From contig NZ_KE386488.1 in assembly GCF_000427365.1 (NCBI RefSeq), positions 1,178,001 to 1,242,000 of the forward strand: DNA of 64,000 nt, read 5' to 3'. The notes under the pieces were generated by a model. The model saw only the letters and a program-made list of their open reading frames with translations, was not told the origin of the DNA and searched no databases. The position numbers were made by a program, and so were the translations under genes. Below, piece after piece: positions 1 through 8,589 of this stretch (position 1 is its first letter; every line of letters begins with the position of its first letter). The DNA is from Rikenella microfusus DSM 15922. Its GTDB lineage: Bacteria > Bacteroidota > Bacteroidia > Bacteroidales > Rikenellaceae.

Positions 1-330
1 TGCGAAGAACGAGGGTAATTACAGCCCGGCTGGAGTGCCCGGCGGCACCGGGTCTCCCCGTGGGGAGGCGTCCGGCCCGCCCGCTGACGCGGAAATTTAG
101 TTTTAACAGTACGGTTTATTACAATGTTCTCCCTTAGTCAGGCCGGAGCCACCCCCGGCGTAGGCCTGCAAGCAGTCCGCGCTGGCTCCGGCCTTGAATT
201 TGCAAATTAAAAAGTACGGCTAATTGACAAGACTGCGACTCGGAACCGACGAAAGCCGTGGCAGTTACAGCCCGGCTGAATGCCCAGCGATACCGAAACC
301 GATTTTTAACAGAACGACCGACAACAAGAC
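1..330. repeat. mosaic of GC-rich intergenic repeat modules (family 3, copy 1)
   Basis: I see no gene in this leading stretch. It is built from modules that recur elsewhere in the window. One module, at about 50-105, ends in CCCGCCCGCTGACGCGGAAA and recurs near 33855-33895. A palindromic module at about 143-195 (arms GCCGGAGCC and GGCTCCGGC) recurs near 33695-33770. A motif beginning TTACAGCCCGGCTG occurs twice within the stretch, at about 19 and 265. The region could carry the promoter of the downstream permease pair, but I found no clear -7 box. Confidence 0.6.
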
Positions 331-1503
331 ATGGGACTATTCAGCAACAGCATAAAGCGTGAAATCAGGCGGTTCGGACAAAGCCGGATGCTGGTCACCG
401 CGGCCATTATCATACCGGTCGCGATGACCGTACTGTACGTGTTGATGTTCTGGAAAGGCACCGTGCACGACCTGCCCGTCGCCGTATACGACGGCGACAA
501 GACGGAACTGTCGCGGCAGCTGATCCGGATGGTCAATTCTACCCCCAGCGCACACGTTGCCCTGCAGGCGGAAAGCATCGAACAAGGCCGGCAATCCATG
601 GTACAGGGGCTGACCAACGCCCTGATCGTGATACCGAAAGGATTGCAGGCCGACATTCTGGCCGGTAACGGAGGGGCACAGATCTCAGCAGAGGTCAGCG
701 GCGCGAGGATACTCAACTCCGGACTGCTCAAGCGCGACATCACGACCGTTTTCCAGGCCTTCAACATAGGCGTGGAGACCCAGATGTTGGGAGCCAAAGG
801 AATCCCCGCCTCGAAAGGATACGCCATAGCCTACCCCATCGCTTTCGAAAAACACGTCCTGTTCAACCCTTACGGCAGTTACGCCTACTACCTGCTGCCG
901 GGCCTGCTTTTCCTCGCGCTGGTCATTACCGTAAGCCTGGTAACCGTCTATGCGGTGGGAAGCGAACTGAAAAACGGTACGGCAGGCGAATGGGTAGCCG
1001 CGGCCGGAGGAAGCATCACGCGTGCCCTGGCAGCCAAACTGGCTCCATACGTACTGTTGTTCACCCTGCTGTCGCTATTTATGAACACCCTACTCTACCG
1101 CTTCCTCGGACTGCCTTTCCACGGACAGGAGGCAGCGATACTGGTGCTGGGCAACCTGTTCGTCATACTGGCTTACATGGCCATCGGCGTGATCCTCGTG
1201 GCCGTAAGCGCCAACATGCGTTTTTCGCTGTCCGTGGCGGGCGGGCTGGCGACAGCTTCGCTCTCATTCTGCGGGCTGACCTTTCCGACCATCGGGATGT
1301 ATCCGGCCATCGCCGCGCTGGCCCAACTGTTCCCTTTCACCCACTTTATCGACCTCTTTATCGAACAGAGCCTCCGCGGAGCGCCCCCGGCGCGGTCGCT
1401 GGGCGATCTGGCCGCCATGGGCGCATTCGTACTGATCATGGCGGCCATCGTGCCGAGACTCAAAAAGGTCGCACTGAACCCGCGATATTACGGGAAAGAC
1501 TGA
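331..1503 (+). CDS. ABC-2 type efflux permease (YhhJ/YbhR-like)
   Basis: A 390-residue integral membrane permease of the ABC-2 family, the membrane half of a multidrug or small-molecule exporter in the inner membrane. One transmembrane segment near residues 20-42 is followed by a large periplasmic domain (about 45-180, opening DLPVAVYDGDKTELSR, typical of this family). A cluster of five hydrophobic segments covers about 188-375. The start is the ATG at 331; the second permease begins 4 bases after its stop, so the two are co-transcribed and probably form a heterodimer. No ATPase, HlyD-like adaptor or TolC-like gene lies in the window; they may lie upstream of base 1. The substrate cannot be told from sequence. 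Confidence 0.85.
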   Translation: MGLFSNSIKREIRRFGQSRMLVTAAIIIPVAMTVLYVLMFWKGTVHDLPVAVYDGDKTELSRQLIRMVNSTPSAHVALQAESIEQGRQSMVQGLTNALIVIPKGLQADILAGNGGAQISAEVSGARILNSGLLKRDITTVFQAFNIGVETQMLGAKGIPASKGYAIAYPIAFEKHVLFNPYGSYAYYLLPGLLFLALVITVSLVTVYAVGSELKNGTAGEWVAAAGGSITRALAAKLAPYVLLFTLLSLFMNTLLYRFLGLPFHGQEAAILVLGNLFVILAYMAIGVILVAVSANMRFSLSVAGGLATASLSFCGLTFPTIGMYPAIAALAQLFPFTHFIDLFIEQSLRGAPPARSLGDLAAMGAFVLIMAAIVPRLKKVALNPRYYGKD

Positions 1504-1507
1504 TGCC

Positions 1508-2707
1508 ATGAAACAATTCTGGAAAATAACGAAAACCGAGTTCGTCTCCATTTTCAAGGACGGAGGAGCCATGCTGATCCTGTTCGGGGCGATGCTGATC
1601 TACGGCACCCTGTATCCGTTGATCTACGCTCCCCAGGTGGTACGCAACTTCCCCGTCGCCGTAGTGGACCTGGACAATACCCCGCCGAGCCGGAAACTGG
1701 CCCGGATGCTCGACGCCACGCCGGAAGCCGATGTACGGTACGATGCCCGGAGCCTCGACGAAGCCGAACAGCTTTTCCTCGACCGGAAGATATACGGCGT
1801 GCTTTACATCCCGCAGGGGTATGAAAAACGGATACTGGCGGGCGAACAAAACCACGTGAGCCTGTATGCCGACGGAGGTTATTTTCTGCTTTACAGCGAT
1901 TTTCTGGGGGCTGTCGGCGAGGTGGTCGGCGCAGCCGGTGCCGAAGTGCAGATCGGCACGCTGACGGCAGGAGGGCTGAACCGGCAGCAGGCGGAGTGGA
2001 CGGCGCAGCCGGTGGCCTACGATGTCAATATGCTTTACAACCCTTACGGCGGATATGCCACGGCTATCCTGCCGCCGGTATTGATTCTGATCGCGCAGCA
2101 GCTCCTGCTGGTGGGAATCGGCATGGTAGGCGGAACGTGGTACGAAAAGGGAACGTGGAGGCGTTTCCGCGACTATTCGGCCACGCGGCTGACGTTCGCC
2201 AAGGCGACAGCCTACCTGTTCCTTTATATTCCGCTGATGCTCTATATGTTCAGTTTCCAGTACAAGTTTTTCGGTTACCCGATGAACGGGAACCACCTGG
2301 ACCTGCTGGCGATCTTCCTGCCCTATCTGTTATCGGTCATCTTTCTGGGCCTGACTTTCGGAGCCTTGTTCCGCAAGCGGGAGACATCGATGATGATGCT
2401 GATCGTCACTTCGGTCTTTTTCCTGATCGTCAGCGGTATTTCCTGGCCGCGCGAAGGGATGCCGGAATGGATTTACGCCCTGGGTCGGCTGGTGCCTTCG
2501 AGCAGCGGCATCGACGCGCTGGTGCGGATACGCACGATGGGGGCGACGCTCGCGGACGTGGTTCCGGAGGCCGTCACGCTCTGGACACTGACAGGGATAT
2601 ACGGGCTGACGGCCATCCTGGCGACGCTGAGGCGAACGCGCGAACTGCAAACGGCGGCTGCAAAAGTCCGCACGGAACACTATAAAACAAATACGGAATC
2701 CGAATAA
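1508..2707 (+). CDS. ABC-2 type efflux permease, second subunit
   Basis: A 399-residue paralogue of the preceding permease with the same layout. A transmembrane segment at about 18-40 precedes a periplasmic domain that begins NFPVAVVDLDNTPPSRKLAR and runs to about residue 170. Five to six membrane segments occupy about 178-385, and the tail is charged and cytoplasmic. The near-identical motif around VAVxDxDxTxxSR in both proteins marks them as partners in one exporter. The 4-base spacing implies translational coupling. A 229-base gap follows, with yidD converging on it from the other strand; I see no gene in it, only a short palindromic piece near 2845-2870 (CGGCGGTTTTGTAAACCGC) that resembles a module in the repeat elements at 24.0 and 47.5 kb. 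Confidence 0.85.
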   Translation: MKQFWKITKTEFVSIFKDGGAMLILFGAMLIYGTLYPLIYAPQVVRNFPVAVVDLDNTPPSRKLARMLDATPEADVRYDARSLDEAEQLFLDRKIYGVLYIPQGYEKRILAGEQNHVSLYADGGYFLLYSDFLGAVGEVVGAAGAEVQIGTLTAGGLNRQQAEWTAQPVAYDVNMLYNPYGGYATAILPPVLILIAQQLLLVGIGMVGGTWYEKGTWRRFRDYSATRLTFAKATAYLFLYIPLMLYMFSFQYKFFGYPMNGNHLDLLAIFLPYLLSVIFLGLTFGALFRKRETSMMMLIVTSVFFLIVSGISWPREGMPEWIYALGRLVPSSSGIDALVRIRTMGATLADVVPEAVTLWTLTGIYGLTAILATLRRTRELQTAAAKVRTEHYKTNTESE

Positions 2708-2936
2708 AGAATTTTTCTTCAGGCGAAAAGGGAGTGCCGCTTGATCGAACAACGAGTCTAACCGAGATTTCCGAAATATGGCGATATGTTTTATTCGGCC
2801 TTGCGCCGTCCCCTCCCCGACGACTGAAAACCGTCCGGCGCCAAAACCGGCGGTTTTGTAAACCGCAAAACAGATTTGCCTGTGTCGGCCGTCCGCAAAG
2901 AGAGAACGATACCCATATCCGAATAAGGAATCGCCG

Positions 2937-3209
2937 TTACGGTACCGGATCGTGTCCGCTGCCGCCCCAGGGATGACAACGGAGAATCCGTCGGAGAGAG
3001 AGCCAAAAACCCTTGAGAGGCCCGTATTTCCGGAACGCTTCGAGCGCGTATTGCGAACAGGTGGGCGTAAACCGGCAGGCATTGGGAAGAAAAGGCGAGA
3101 TCGCCGACTGGTAGAACCGGATCAGACCGATGAACGGCGCCGAAGCTATTTTCCGGCAGGCTGCTCCCCAGTCTCTCGAATCGCTGCGTCTTTGTTCCGG
3201 ATCGTGCAT
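2937..3209 (-). CDS. yidD: membrane protein insertion efficiency factor YidD
   Basis: A small membrane-associated protein that aids YidC-dependent insertion of inner-membrane proteins. The conserved core is clear: [20 protein letters not shown], then [15 protein letters not shown] and [14 protein letters not shown] at the C-terminus. The three cysteines (in NACRF, TCSQY and RCHP) are family hallmarks. The start is uncertain. The ATG at 3209 gives 90 residues, close to family length, and overlaps the 3' end of rnpA by 64 bases in another frame. Upstream in-frame codons would lengthen it with non-family sequence. It is last in the DUF4271-hemD-rnpA-yidD run, the usual Bacteroidota arrangement. 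Confidence 0.88.
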   Translation of the reverse strand: MHDPEQRRSDSRDWGAACRKIASAPFIGLIRFYQSAISPFLPNACRFTPTCSQYALEAFRKYGPLKGFWLSLRRILRCHPWGGSGHDPVP

Positions 3210-3598
3210 AATCTGTTCAGGATAGAGACCACCGCTTTTTCGATCGTGCGGTAGTCGATCGGCTCCCCTTTCGCGACATAAGAGAAAGCGATGTCGGCCG
3301 CGAGCGTCGCGCCCTCCCCGGCCAATACATGTTTGTTGAGCCTGTATGCCTCGCGCATCCGGCGTTTGAGGAGGTTCCGGGACACGGCTTTTTTGTGGTT
3401 CCGTTTGGGAACGATCACCATGATCCGGTTCGGCCCCTCCTCCCGGAACCGGTAAGTGCATTTGACCGGATAGACCAAAAACGCCTCTCCGCGGGTGAAG
3501 AGGCGTCCTATGTCGTCACGACCGGAAAGCCGTTCGGTTTTGGGCAACGCATAACGTCCTTTCCCGCCGGAACCGGCCTGCGCATCGTTCTCCATCAT
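3146..3598 (-). CDS. rnpA: ribonuclease P protein component
   Basis: The protein subunit that helps the RNase P RNA bind pre-tRNA leaders. At 150 residues it shows the family pattern: [20 protein letters not shown] near the N-terminus, then the RNR-like basic helix [20 protein letters not shown] at about residues 67-86, which contacts the RNA. The start is ATG at 3598 or the adjacent ATG at 3595. The gap to hemD is 13 bases, and its 3' end overlaps yidD. The ribosomal L34 gene rpmH, which accompanies rnpA in many other phyla, is not beside it here. Confidence 0.93.
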   Translation of the reverse strand: MMENDAQAGSGGKGRYALPKTERLSGRDDIGRLFTRGEAFLVYPVKCTYRFREEGPNRIMVIVPKRNHKKAVSRNLLKRRMREAYRLNKHVLAGEGATLAADIAFSYVAKGEPIDYRTIEKAVVSILNRLCTIRNKDAAIRETGEQPAGK

Positions 3599-3611
3599 GA
3601 AACCGAAAATA

Positions 3612-4514
3612 TCATTTCGCCGCAGCCGTCCGCCGGCAAACCGGACGTCCTCCCGTCGTTTTCGCCGCAGCCGAAACGGATTTGCCCCTGGCCGGTTTTT
3701 TCGCCGCGACCGCGGAAACCGGTTCGGGCAGCTCCTTCACCCCGAACTCCTCGACCGACTCGCCGCCGTTCAGGGCCGCGATATATTTGTCGATCGCCAT
3801 GGTCAGGGAAGGATATTTCGGAGTAGGCGCCAGAATGTCCACAGGCAGGCCCGAAGCGAGCGCCTCCCGTGCCGTGGCATTCCCCAGCGCGGCGACGATC
3901 ATCCCCTGCGGCAAAGCGCCGAAATGTCCGTGCAGCGCCTTGATATCCGCCTGGCTGTAACAAGCCACCAGATCGTACGTGTCGATCGCGATGTCCGAAA
4001 GGTCGGCCGGAACGGTATGCGCCAGAATGATCTTGGTGAATTTCACGCCGGTACGCGCCAGAAGCTGCTGGATTTCCGGCTTGTGGGGATCGGAAAGGGC
4101 GACCAGGAATTTTTCCTCCTTGTGTTTGGCCACCACTTCCATCAGGTCGGCGAACGTCGCCGTCCCGTAGAATATCTTGCGTTTGCGGTAAACGATATAT
4201 TTTTGCAGGTAGAGCGCGATCGCCTCCGTGACGCAGAAATATTTCATGTCTTCCGGCACGGCGATCCGACACTCTTCGCAGATCCGGAAAAAATTGTCGA
4301 TCGTCTTCCGAGACGTGAAAATCACGGCCGTATGGGCCAACACGTCCACCCGCTGGGCACGGAATTCCTTGACCGTAACCCCTTCCACCGTAATGAAAGG
4401 CCGGAAATCGATCTCTACTTTATGCTTGGAGGTAAGTTCCGAAAAAGGTGATTTGTCTGACGACGGCGCCGGCTGGGAGATAAGTATCCTCTTTACTTTC
4501 AATGTATTCACCAT
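3612..4514 (-). CDS. hemD: uroporphyrinogen-III synthase
   Basis: Closes and rearranges hydroxymethylbilane to uroporphyrinogen III in tetrapyrrole synthesis. The body (residues 1-270 of 300) has the two-lobed HemD pattern, with VKRILISQPAP at the start, an AVIFTSRKTIDNFF segment, and a C-terminal lobe around MIVAALGNATAREALASG and APTPKYPSLTMAIDKYIAAL. The last 40 residues are a lysine/alanine-rich tail unlike the catalytic fold. The ATG at 4514 lies one base after the DUF4271 stop, the typical Bacteroidota arrangement; an upstream ATG at 4529 would create an overlap. The assignment rests on both sequence pattern and conserved neighbours, because HemD diverges strongly. Confidence 0.88.
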   Translation of the reverse strand: MVNTLKVKRILISQPAPSSDKSPFSELTSKHKVEIDFRPFITVEGVTVKEFRAQRVDVLAHTAVIFTSRKTIDNFFRICEECRIAVPEDMKYFCVTEAIALYLQKYIVYRKRKIFYGTATFADLMEVVAKHKEEKFLVALSDPHKPEIQQLLARTGVKFTKIILAHTVPADLSDIAIDTYDLVACYSQADIKALHGHFGALPQGMIVAALGNATAREALASGLPVDILAPTPKYPSLTMAIDKYIAALNGGESVEEFGVKELPEPVSAVAAKKPARGKSVSAAAKTTGGRPVCRRTAAAK

Positions 4515-4515
4515 A

Positions 4516-5364
4516 TTAATTGATCCCACTCTTCCGAATTGCCAGGGCGATAATAAAGCTCACCGGCAGGATTTCGACGGTGCAAAGGTACAAAATCCAT
4601 TGCAATTTAGAAAACGACCGTATTCTAAAGTATTTATATAGAGCCATAAAATGGTACAGGACCAGAGCGGCCAAAACGACCATGCCCGGCTCGAACAATC
4701 GTCCGCTGACGCCGACGATGACAGCCAGCGGGGTATAGAATATCGCGATGAAGGTAATGTCGATCCGATTGAGGAATGTGATCTCCCGGAACACCTCCTT
4801 GTCGTCGGTCAGCGAACGCATCACCCCGAATGCCAGCCGCCTGTACAGCATGACGCCCAGAAAAGCGGCCACCGCCGCCAGAAACAGGTAATAGCTCTCC
4901 ACGCGGGGCAACTGGATCTCCAGCCAGGCCATCACCAGCGATGCTCCGCCCAGGACGGCCAACACCATCCCGCTCCGCATGAAAAACCCGAAATCAGCCC
5001 CCTGCCCCTCCATCAGCGTGAGCATATCTTCCGTCCGGCCGATATTCTTCAGGCAACTCATCAGATCCCTGCGAAAACGGTACAGGATATAACAATAGAA
5101 ACAGATCAGCACGACCATCGCTACGGAAATCTGCCAGGGTTCCGCCCTCGCGTCCGTCCGCACGGGAGTTCCCCGGGAGACGATCCGTTCCGACAGGGTC
5201 GAGCCGTTTCCCCACACCCGTTCCGCGGAAGGGGCCGGATGCAACAGCCACGAGGTATCGGGAACGACGCTCCGTCCCTCTTCCGCCCAGAAAGGCTTCC
5301 TCCAGGGGGCATGCGCAAGAGCCGTATCCCCCGGCGGGCTATATGCTGTATGAGGTGTTTCCAT
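4516..5364 (-). CDS. DUF4271 integral membrane protein
   Basis: A 282-residue membrane protein of unknown function from a family found in Bacteroidota beside hemD. After a hydrophilic N-terminal region of about 75 residues come several transmembrane segments: one at about 84-100 (VAMVVLICFYCYILY), then others spread between about 135 and 275 (including SGMVLAVLGGASLVMAWL and YLCTVEILPVSFIIALAI). The ATG at 5364 is chosen because translation further upstream would run into the AT-rich origin-like region and add unconserved sequence. The stop sits one base before hemD, so coupling is likely. No catalytic motif was recognised. Confidence 0.82.
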   Translation of the reverse strand: METPHTAYSPPGDTALAHAPWRKPFWAEEGRSVVPDTSWLLHPAPSAERVWGNGSTLSERIVSRGTPVRTDARAEPWQISVAMVVLICFYCYILYRFRRDLMSCLKNIGRTEDMLTLMEGQGADFGFFMRSGMVLAVLGGASLVMAWLEIQLPRVESYYLFLAAVAAFLGVMLYRRLAFGVMRSLTDDKEVFREITFLNRIDITFIAIFYTPLAVIVGVSGRLFEPGMVVLAALVLYHFMALYKYFRIRSFSKLQWILYLCTVEILPVSFIIALAIRKSGIN

Positions 5365-5939
5365 CCGGAATCCGCAAAAATCCACCAAGTTCCGACAACG
5401 ATATCGATCCGACGGCAAAGGTAGAACTTTCCGCCGGAACGGCTGTGTAAAACCTGTGGACATTTTCATTTGCCGATATGCAACATCCTGATTCCGAAGC
5501 TCCCGTACATTCCGGCATTTTGTGGACAGGCTGTGCGCATTTTTTGACATTTTGCCGGGTCCGACGCTTGCATTTTTCCGTTCCGGAAGATATATGCACC
5601 TTTTTCGTTGCCGTCCAACAAAAAATTATTTTTTTCGATAAACATCCGACGACCGGTCTCCGCGCCGGGTTTCCGACAAATCCGACCGTATGGCCAACCG
5701 TTGATAACGATTACGGCCGGTTTGTTGATATTTTACACAAACCATTGATAATCAAATTGAATTCGATTTCGATCCGGTTTACGGATATTTAACCGCATGT
5801 TAATATCCGATTATACAATCCGATTTACCCGATTTTATCAACGCTATTCACAACCATTATTCTTCTTATTTCAATGAATTAATCTTTATCTTTTTATTAA
5901 TTTTAAAAACGACGGAGAACGAAATTTCGCCGGACGGAG
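5365..5939. other. candidate chromosomal replication origin (oriC)
   Basis: A 575-base non-coding stretch between divergent gene blocks; 5590-5910 is markedly AT-rich against a GC-rich genome. It holds four DnaA-box-like 9-mers close to TTATCAACA: TTATCAACG at 5835-5843 (plus) and, on the minus strand, TTATCAACG at 5699-5707, ATATCAACA at 5723-5731 and TTATCAATG at 5743-5751. Looser TGTGGACA motifs sit at about 5455 and 5521. An AT tract (5855-5910) could be the unwinding element. Genes to the right run on the plus strand for 30 kb and those immediately left run on the minus strand, as expected for leading-strand bias. Four parS sites lie 6-17 kb to the right. The call is an inference from these together; dnaA itself is not in the window. 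Confidence 0.6.
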
Positions 5940-5970
5940 TTGGCCGTCGGTCGGAAAATGATTATCTTTG
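5940..5970 (+). promoter_or_regulatory. Bacteroidota-type promoter for rpsU
   Basis: TTG at 5940-5942, a 20-base spacer, and TATCTTTG at 5963-5970: a full match to the TTG/TAnnTTTG promoter of Bacteroidota sigma-ABfr. It implies a leader of about 205 bases before the rpsU start. Confidence 0.75.
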
Positions 5971-6184
5971 CGGTCCGAAACTCCCTGAACGCAGGGAAAT
6001 TGAAAGGAGGTCGAGTTTTATCCGCAGCTCTTTTCCGAACGGAAAGGGCGATTACCGAAACACACGACATACCATCGAAGCCGGACTGGAGCGCAGGCTC
6101 CCGTCGGCGTACCGGTTCCCCGGAATCGGTACGCATCTCTCCTTTCAACCGATTTCAAAAAAAACTTAACAAAGAAGATTCGTT

Positions 6185-6376
6185 ATGATCATCATGCCGA
6201 TCAAAGAGGGCGAAAACATCGAACGCGCCCTGAAAAAATTCAAACGTAAATACGAAAAAACGGGCGTTATCAAAGAACTGCGCGCGCGTCAGTATTTTAC
6301 CAAGCCGTCTGTCCGGAACCGGGTGCAGAAGCTCAAGGCTATTTACGTGCAGAGTCTGCAACGCGAAGAGGAATAG
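6185..6376 (+). CDS. rpsU: 30S ribosomal protein S21
   Basis: Small-subunit ribosomal protein S21, 63 residues. It begins [20 protein letters not shown] and continues with the basic helix [20 protein letters not shown], the standard Bacteroidota form. It sits alone behind a strong promoter and in front of a perfect hairpin. The roughly 205-base leader between promoter and ATG contains no other gene. Confidence 0.95.
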   Translation: MIIMPIKEGENIERALKKFKRKYEKTGVIKELRARQYFTKPSVRNRVQKLKAIYVQSLQREEE

Positions 6377-6458
6377 TTTTTCCGATTCCGGCGCGGGCGG
6401 GACTTTGTTCAGTTTCCCGCCGGGAAGGACGGGGCCGCCCTGCGGTATCAGCAAATAA

Positions 6459-6492
6459 CGGGGCCGGTAAAGCAGTCGCTTTACCGGCCCCG
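6459..6492 (+). terminator. hairpin after rpsU
   Basis: A 15-bp perfect stem (GGGGCCGGTAAAGC and its complement) closed by a 4-base AGTC loop, 82 bases after the rpsU stop. It lacks a T-run, so it may act as a transcript-end stabiliser rather than a classical terminator. A second hairpin, AAATCCCCG with its complement, spans 6578-6604. Otherwise the 305-base gap to ruvB holds only the ruvB promoter. Confidence 0.6.
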
Positions 6493-6626
6493 TTCGCTTC
6501 GTGTGTACGAAGGGGAGGGGCGAAGCGGTCCTGCCGGTCGGAAAGGCGCGCTGAAACCGGGCCGGCTGTTCGGCCGGAAATCCCCGAAAAACGTCCGGGG
6601 ATTTTCGGGAAAAGAAAAACGGGCCG

Positions 6627-6657
6627 TTCGGCGGAATGGAAAAAATGCTTATCTTTC
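6627..6657 (+). promoter_or_regulatory. probable promoter for ruvB
   Basis: TATCTTTC at 6650-6657 matches seven of eight positions of the TAnnTTTG box, with a weak TTC at 6627-6629 at the right spacing. It lies 25 bases before the ruvB start. Confidence 0.5.
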
Positions 6658-6681
6658 GGGGTAAATTCGGAGTATCAGAGT

Positions 6682-7698
6682 TTGAACGATATACGAAATA
6701 TCGAAAAAGACAGGGAGTTCGAGGAGCAGATACGGCCGCAGGAACTCGGGGCTTTCAGCGGCCAGGAAAAGATCGTGGAGAACCTTTCCGTCTTCATCAA
6801 GGCCGCCATCATGCGGGACGAGGCGCTGGACCACGTTCTGCTGCACGGGCCTCCCGGACTGGGAAAGACCACGCTCGCCAACATCATCACCAACGAACTG
6901 GGGGTGACCATGAAAGTGACCTCCGGGCCGGTGCTGGACAAGCCCGGCGACCTGGCGGGACTGCTGACCAACCTGGGGGAAGGGGACGTTCTTTTCATTG
7001 ACGAGATCCACCGCCTCAGTCCGATCGTGGAGGAGTACCTCTACTCCGCCATGGAGGATTACAAGATCGACATCATGCTCGACAAGGGGCCGAGCGCACG
7101 TAGCGTGCAGATCAAGCTCAACCCGTTCACCCTGATCGGGGCCACGACGCGTTCCGGACTGCTGACCAGTCCCCTGCGCGCCCGGTTCGGGATCAACTGC
7201 CATTTGCAGTATTACGACGTTCCGACCCTGACCGGCATTATCCGTCGGTCGGCCTCCGTGCTGGGTATCCCCATCGAAGACCCGGCCGCCGGAGAGATCG
7301 CCCGGCGCTCGCGCGGCACTCCGCGTATCGCCAACGGACTGCTCCGGCGCGTGCGCGACTTCGCCATGGTGCAGGGCAGCGGTAGGATCGAACTCGGCAT
7401 CACCCGCCGTGCGCTGGACGCGCTGGATATAGACACCCGCGGACTGGACCAGATGGATAACCGGATCCTTTCCACCATCATCCATAAATTCAACGGCGGA
7501 CCCGTGGGGCTGGGTACCGTCGCCACGGCGGTAAGCGAAGATGCCGGAACCATCGAGGAGGTGTACGAACCGTTCCTGATCAAAGAGGGATTCCTCAAAC
7601 GGACGCCGCGCGGAAGGGAGGCGACCCCTCTGGCTTACGAACACCTGGGGATCGCCCTGCCGGGAGGGATACATCGGCAGGGGGAACTCGAATTTTGA
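6682..7698 (+). CDS. ruvB: Holliday junction branch migration helicase RuvB
   Basis: The hexameric AAA+ motor that, with RuvA, drives Holliday-junction branch migration in recombinational repair. It has 338 residues, full length for the family. Visible motifs are Walker [10 protein letters not shown] (about 56-64), Walker B LFIDEIHR, the sensor-1 region GATTRSGLL and the arginine finger within PLRARFGI; the C-terminal winged helix ends TPLAYEHLG. The start is a TTG at 6682: no in-frame ATG lies near, and the family begins at about this point ([17 protein letters not shown]). ruvA and ruvC are not in the window. Confidence 0.96.
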   Translation: MNDIRNIEKDREFEEQIRPQELGAFSGQEKIVENLSVFIKAAIMRDEALDHVLLHGPPGLGKTTLANIITNELGVTMKVTSGPVLDKPGDLAGLLTNLGEGDVLFIDEIHRLSPIVEEYLYSAMEDYKIDIMLDKGPSARSVQIKLNPFTLIGATTRSGLLTSPLRARFGINCHLQYYDVPTLTGIIRRSASVLGIPIEDPAAGEIARRSRGTPRIANGLLRRVRDFAMVQGSGRIELGITRRALDALDIDTRGLDQMDNRILSTIIHKFNGGPVGLGTVATAVSEDAGTIEEVYEPFLIKEGFLKRTPRGREATPLAYEHLGIALPGGIHRQGELEF

Positions 7699-7942
7699 AC
7701 GGTATGGGGCGTTGTCCTTTTCCGATCCGCCTTGGACGGGAGGGAGGGCGACCCTGCCGGAATCCTCCTCTGCGGAAGGTACGGTGCGGGCCGGCAGTTG
7801 CCGGGAACGACCTGTCCCGTGCCCGGTCGGGGTAAAATTCGTACAAGGCCGTTTTTCGCATTTAAACTTTCGGCGACCTGCCGCGTCTCACATACGGGAG
7901 AACCGACCAGAACACAAAACCAACAAATAAAACCAAACTGCA

Positions 7943-8443
7943 ATGAAAAAAGTAATCCTGCTCATGGCCGCTCTGATGGCCGTTACCTTCTCCGCTCAGG
8001 CGCAGAAGAAATCGAAAGCCGAAAAAGCCGCCGAAAAAGCCAAGAAAGAGATGATGACCGCAGCGCTGATCGACCGCGTCATCCCGGCCAAGAACTTCCA
8101 GTTCGTGCCCTACGAATACATCCAGACCAACACGGGGACGACCCAGATCAACCGGTATGAATACACCAAACTCCGTCCGAATTCGATGGAAGTGTACATG
8201 ACCAACTGCCCGGGCGTACAGACCAACCGTTACGAGTGGCTCTCCTGCGAAAAGAAAAAAGACAATTGGGTCGTGAAGATCAAAGTGGTCGCCGACAACG
8301 GCAACAACCTGAGCTTCGACTTCGCCGTCAATTCCAAGACCGGTATCGCTACCCTCCGCGTGCGTTCCAACAAATCGCTCGACCAGAACAATCCGGGCGG
8401 CGCGAACTCGATCACCTATAAGGGTAACATCCGCGAATACTAA
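7943..8443 (+). CDS. secreted DUF4251-like protein, single-domain paralogue
   Basis: A 166-residue protein with a signal peptide (MKKVILLMAALMAVTFSAQA, cleavage after about 20) and then a lysine/alanine-rich linker. One beta-rich domain begins at about residue 48 (KNFQFVPYEY) and ends SITYKGNIREY. The pattern of alternating strands with a closing YxGxI resembles DUF4251, a Bacteroidota periplasmic family of unknown function. It is the first of three tandem related genes (7943-10419). It is followed by its own strong terminator and the next gene has its own promoter, so it is probably monocistronic. No catalytic residues are recognisable. Confidence 0.75.
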   Translation: MKKVILLMAALMAVTFSAQAQKKSKAEKAAEKAKKEMMTAALIDRVIPAKNFQFVPYEYIQTNTGTTQINRYEYTKLRPNSMEVYMTNCPGVQTNRYEWLSCEKKKDNWVVKIKVVADNGNNLSFDFAVNSKTGIATLRVRSNKSLDQNNPGGANSITYKGNIREY

Positions 8444-8476
8444 TTCCGGTATGCGGCATGTGCCGTTACCGTTCGG

Positions 8477-8508
8477 CCGGAGTCTTTCGACGAGACTCCG
8501 GTTTTTTT
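8477..8508 (+). terminator. rho-independent terminator
   Basis: A 9-bp stem CCGGAGTCT/AGACTCCGG with a 7-base loop, followed directly by seven Ts (8502-8508). It closes the 7943 gene. Confidence 0.9.
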
Positions 8509-8530
8509 ATGCCGGAACCGTGCGGAACGC

Positions 8531-8561
8531 TTGCAGGGAAGTTCTGCATGTCTTATCTTTA
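8531..8561 (+). promoter_or_regulatory. Bacteroidota-type promoter for the second DUF4251-like gene
   Basis: TTG at 8531-8533, a 20-base spacer and TATCTTTA at 8554-8561 (seven of eight), 28 bases before the ATG at 8590. Confidence 0.65.
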
Positions 8562-8589
8562 GAGCAGTTATCCAATAAAGCCCGTTCCG

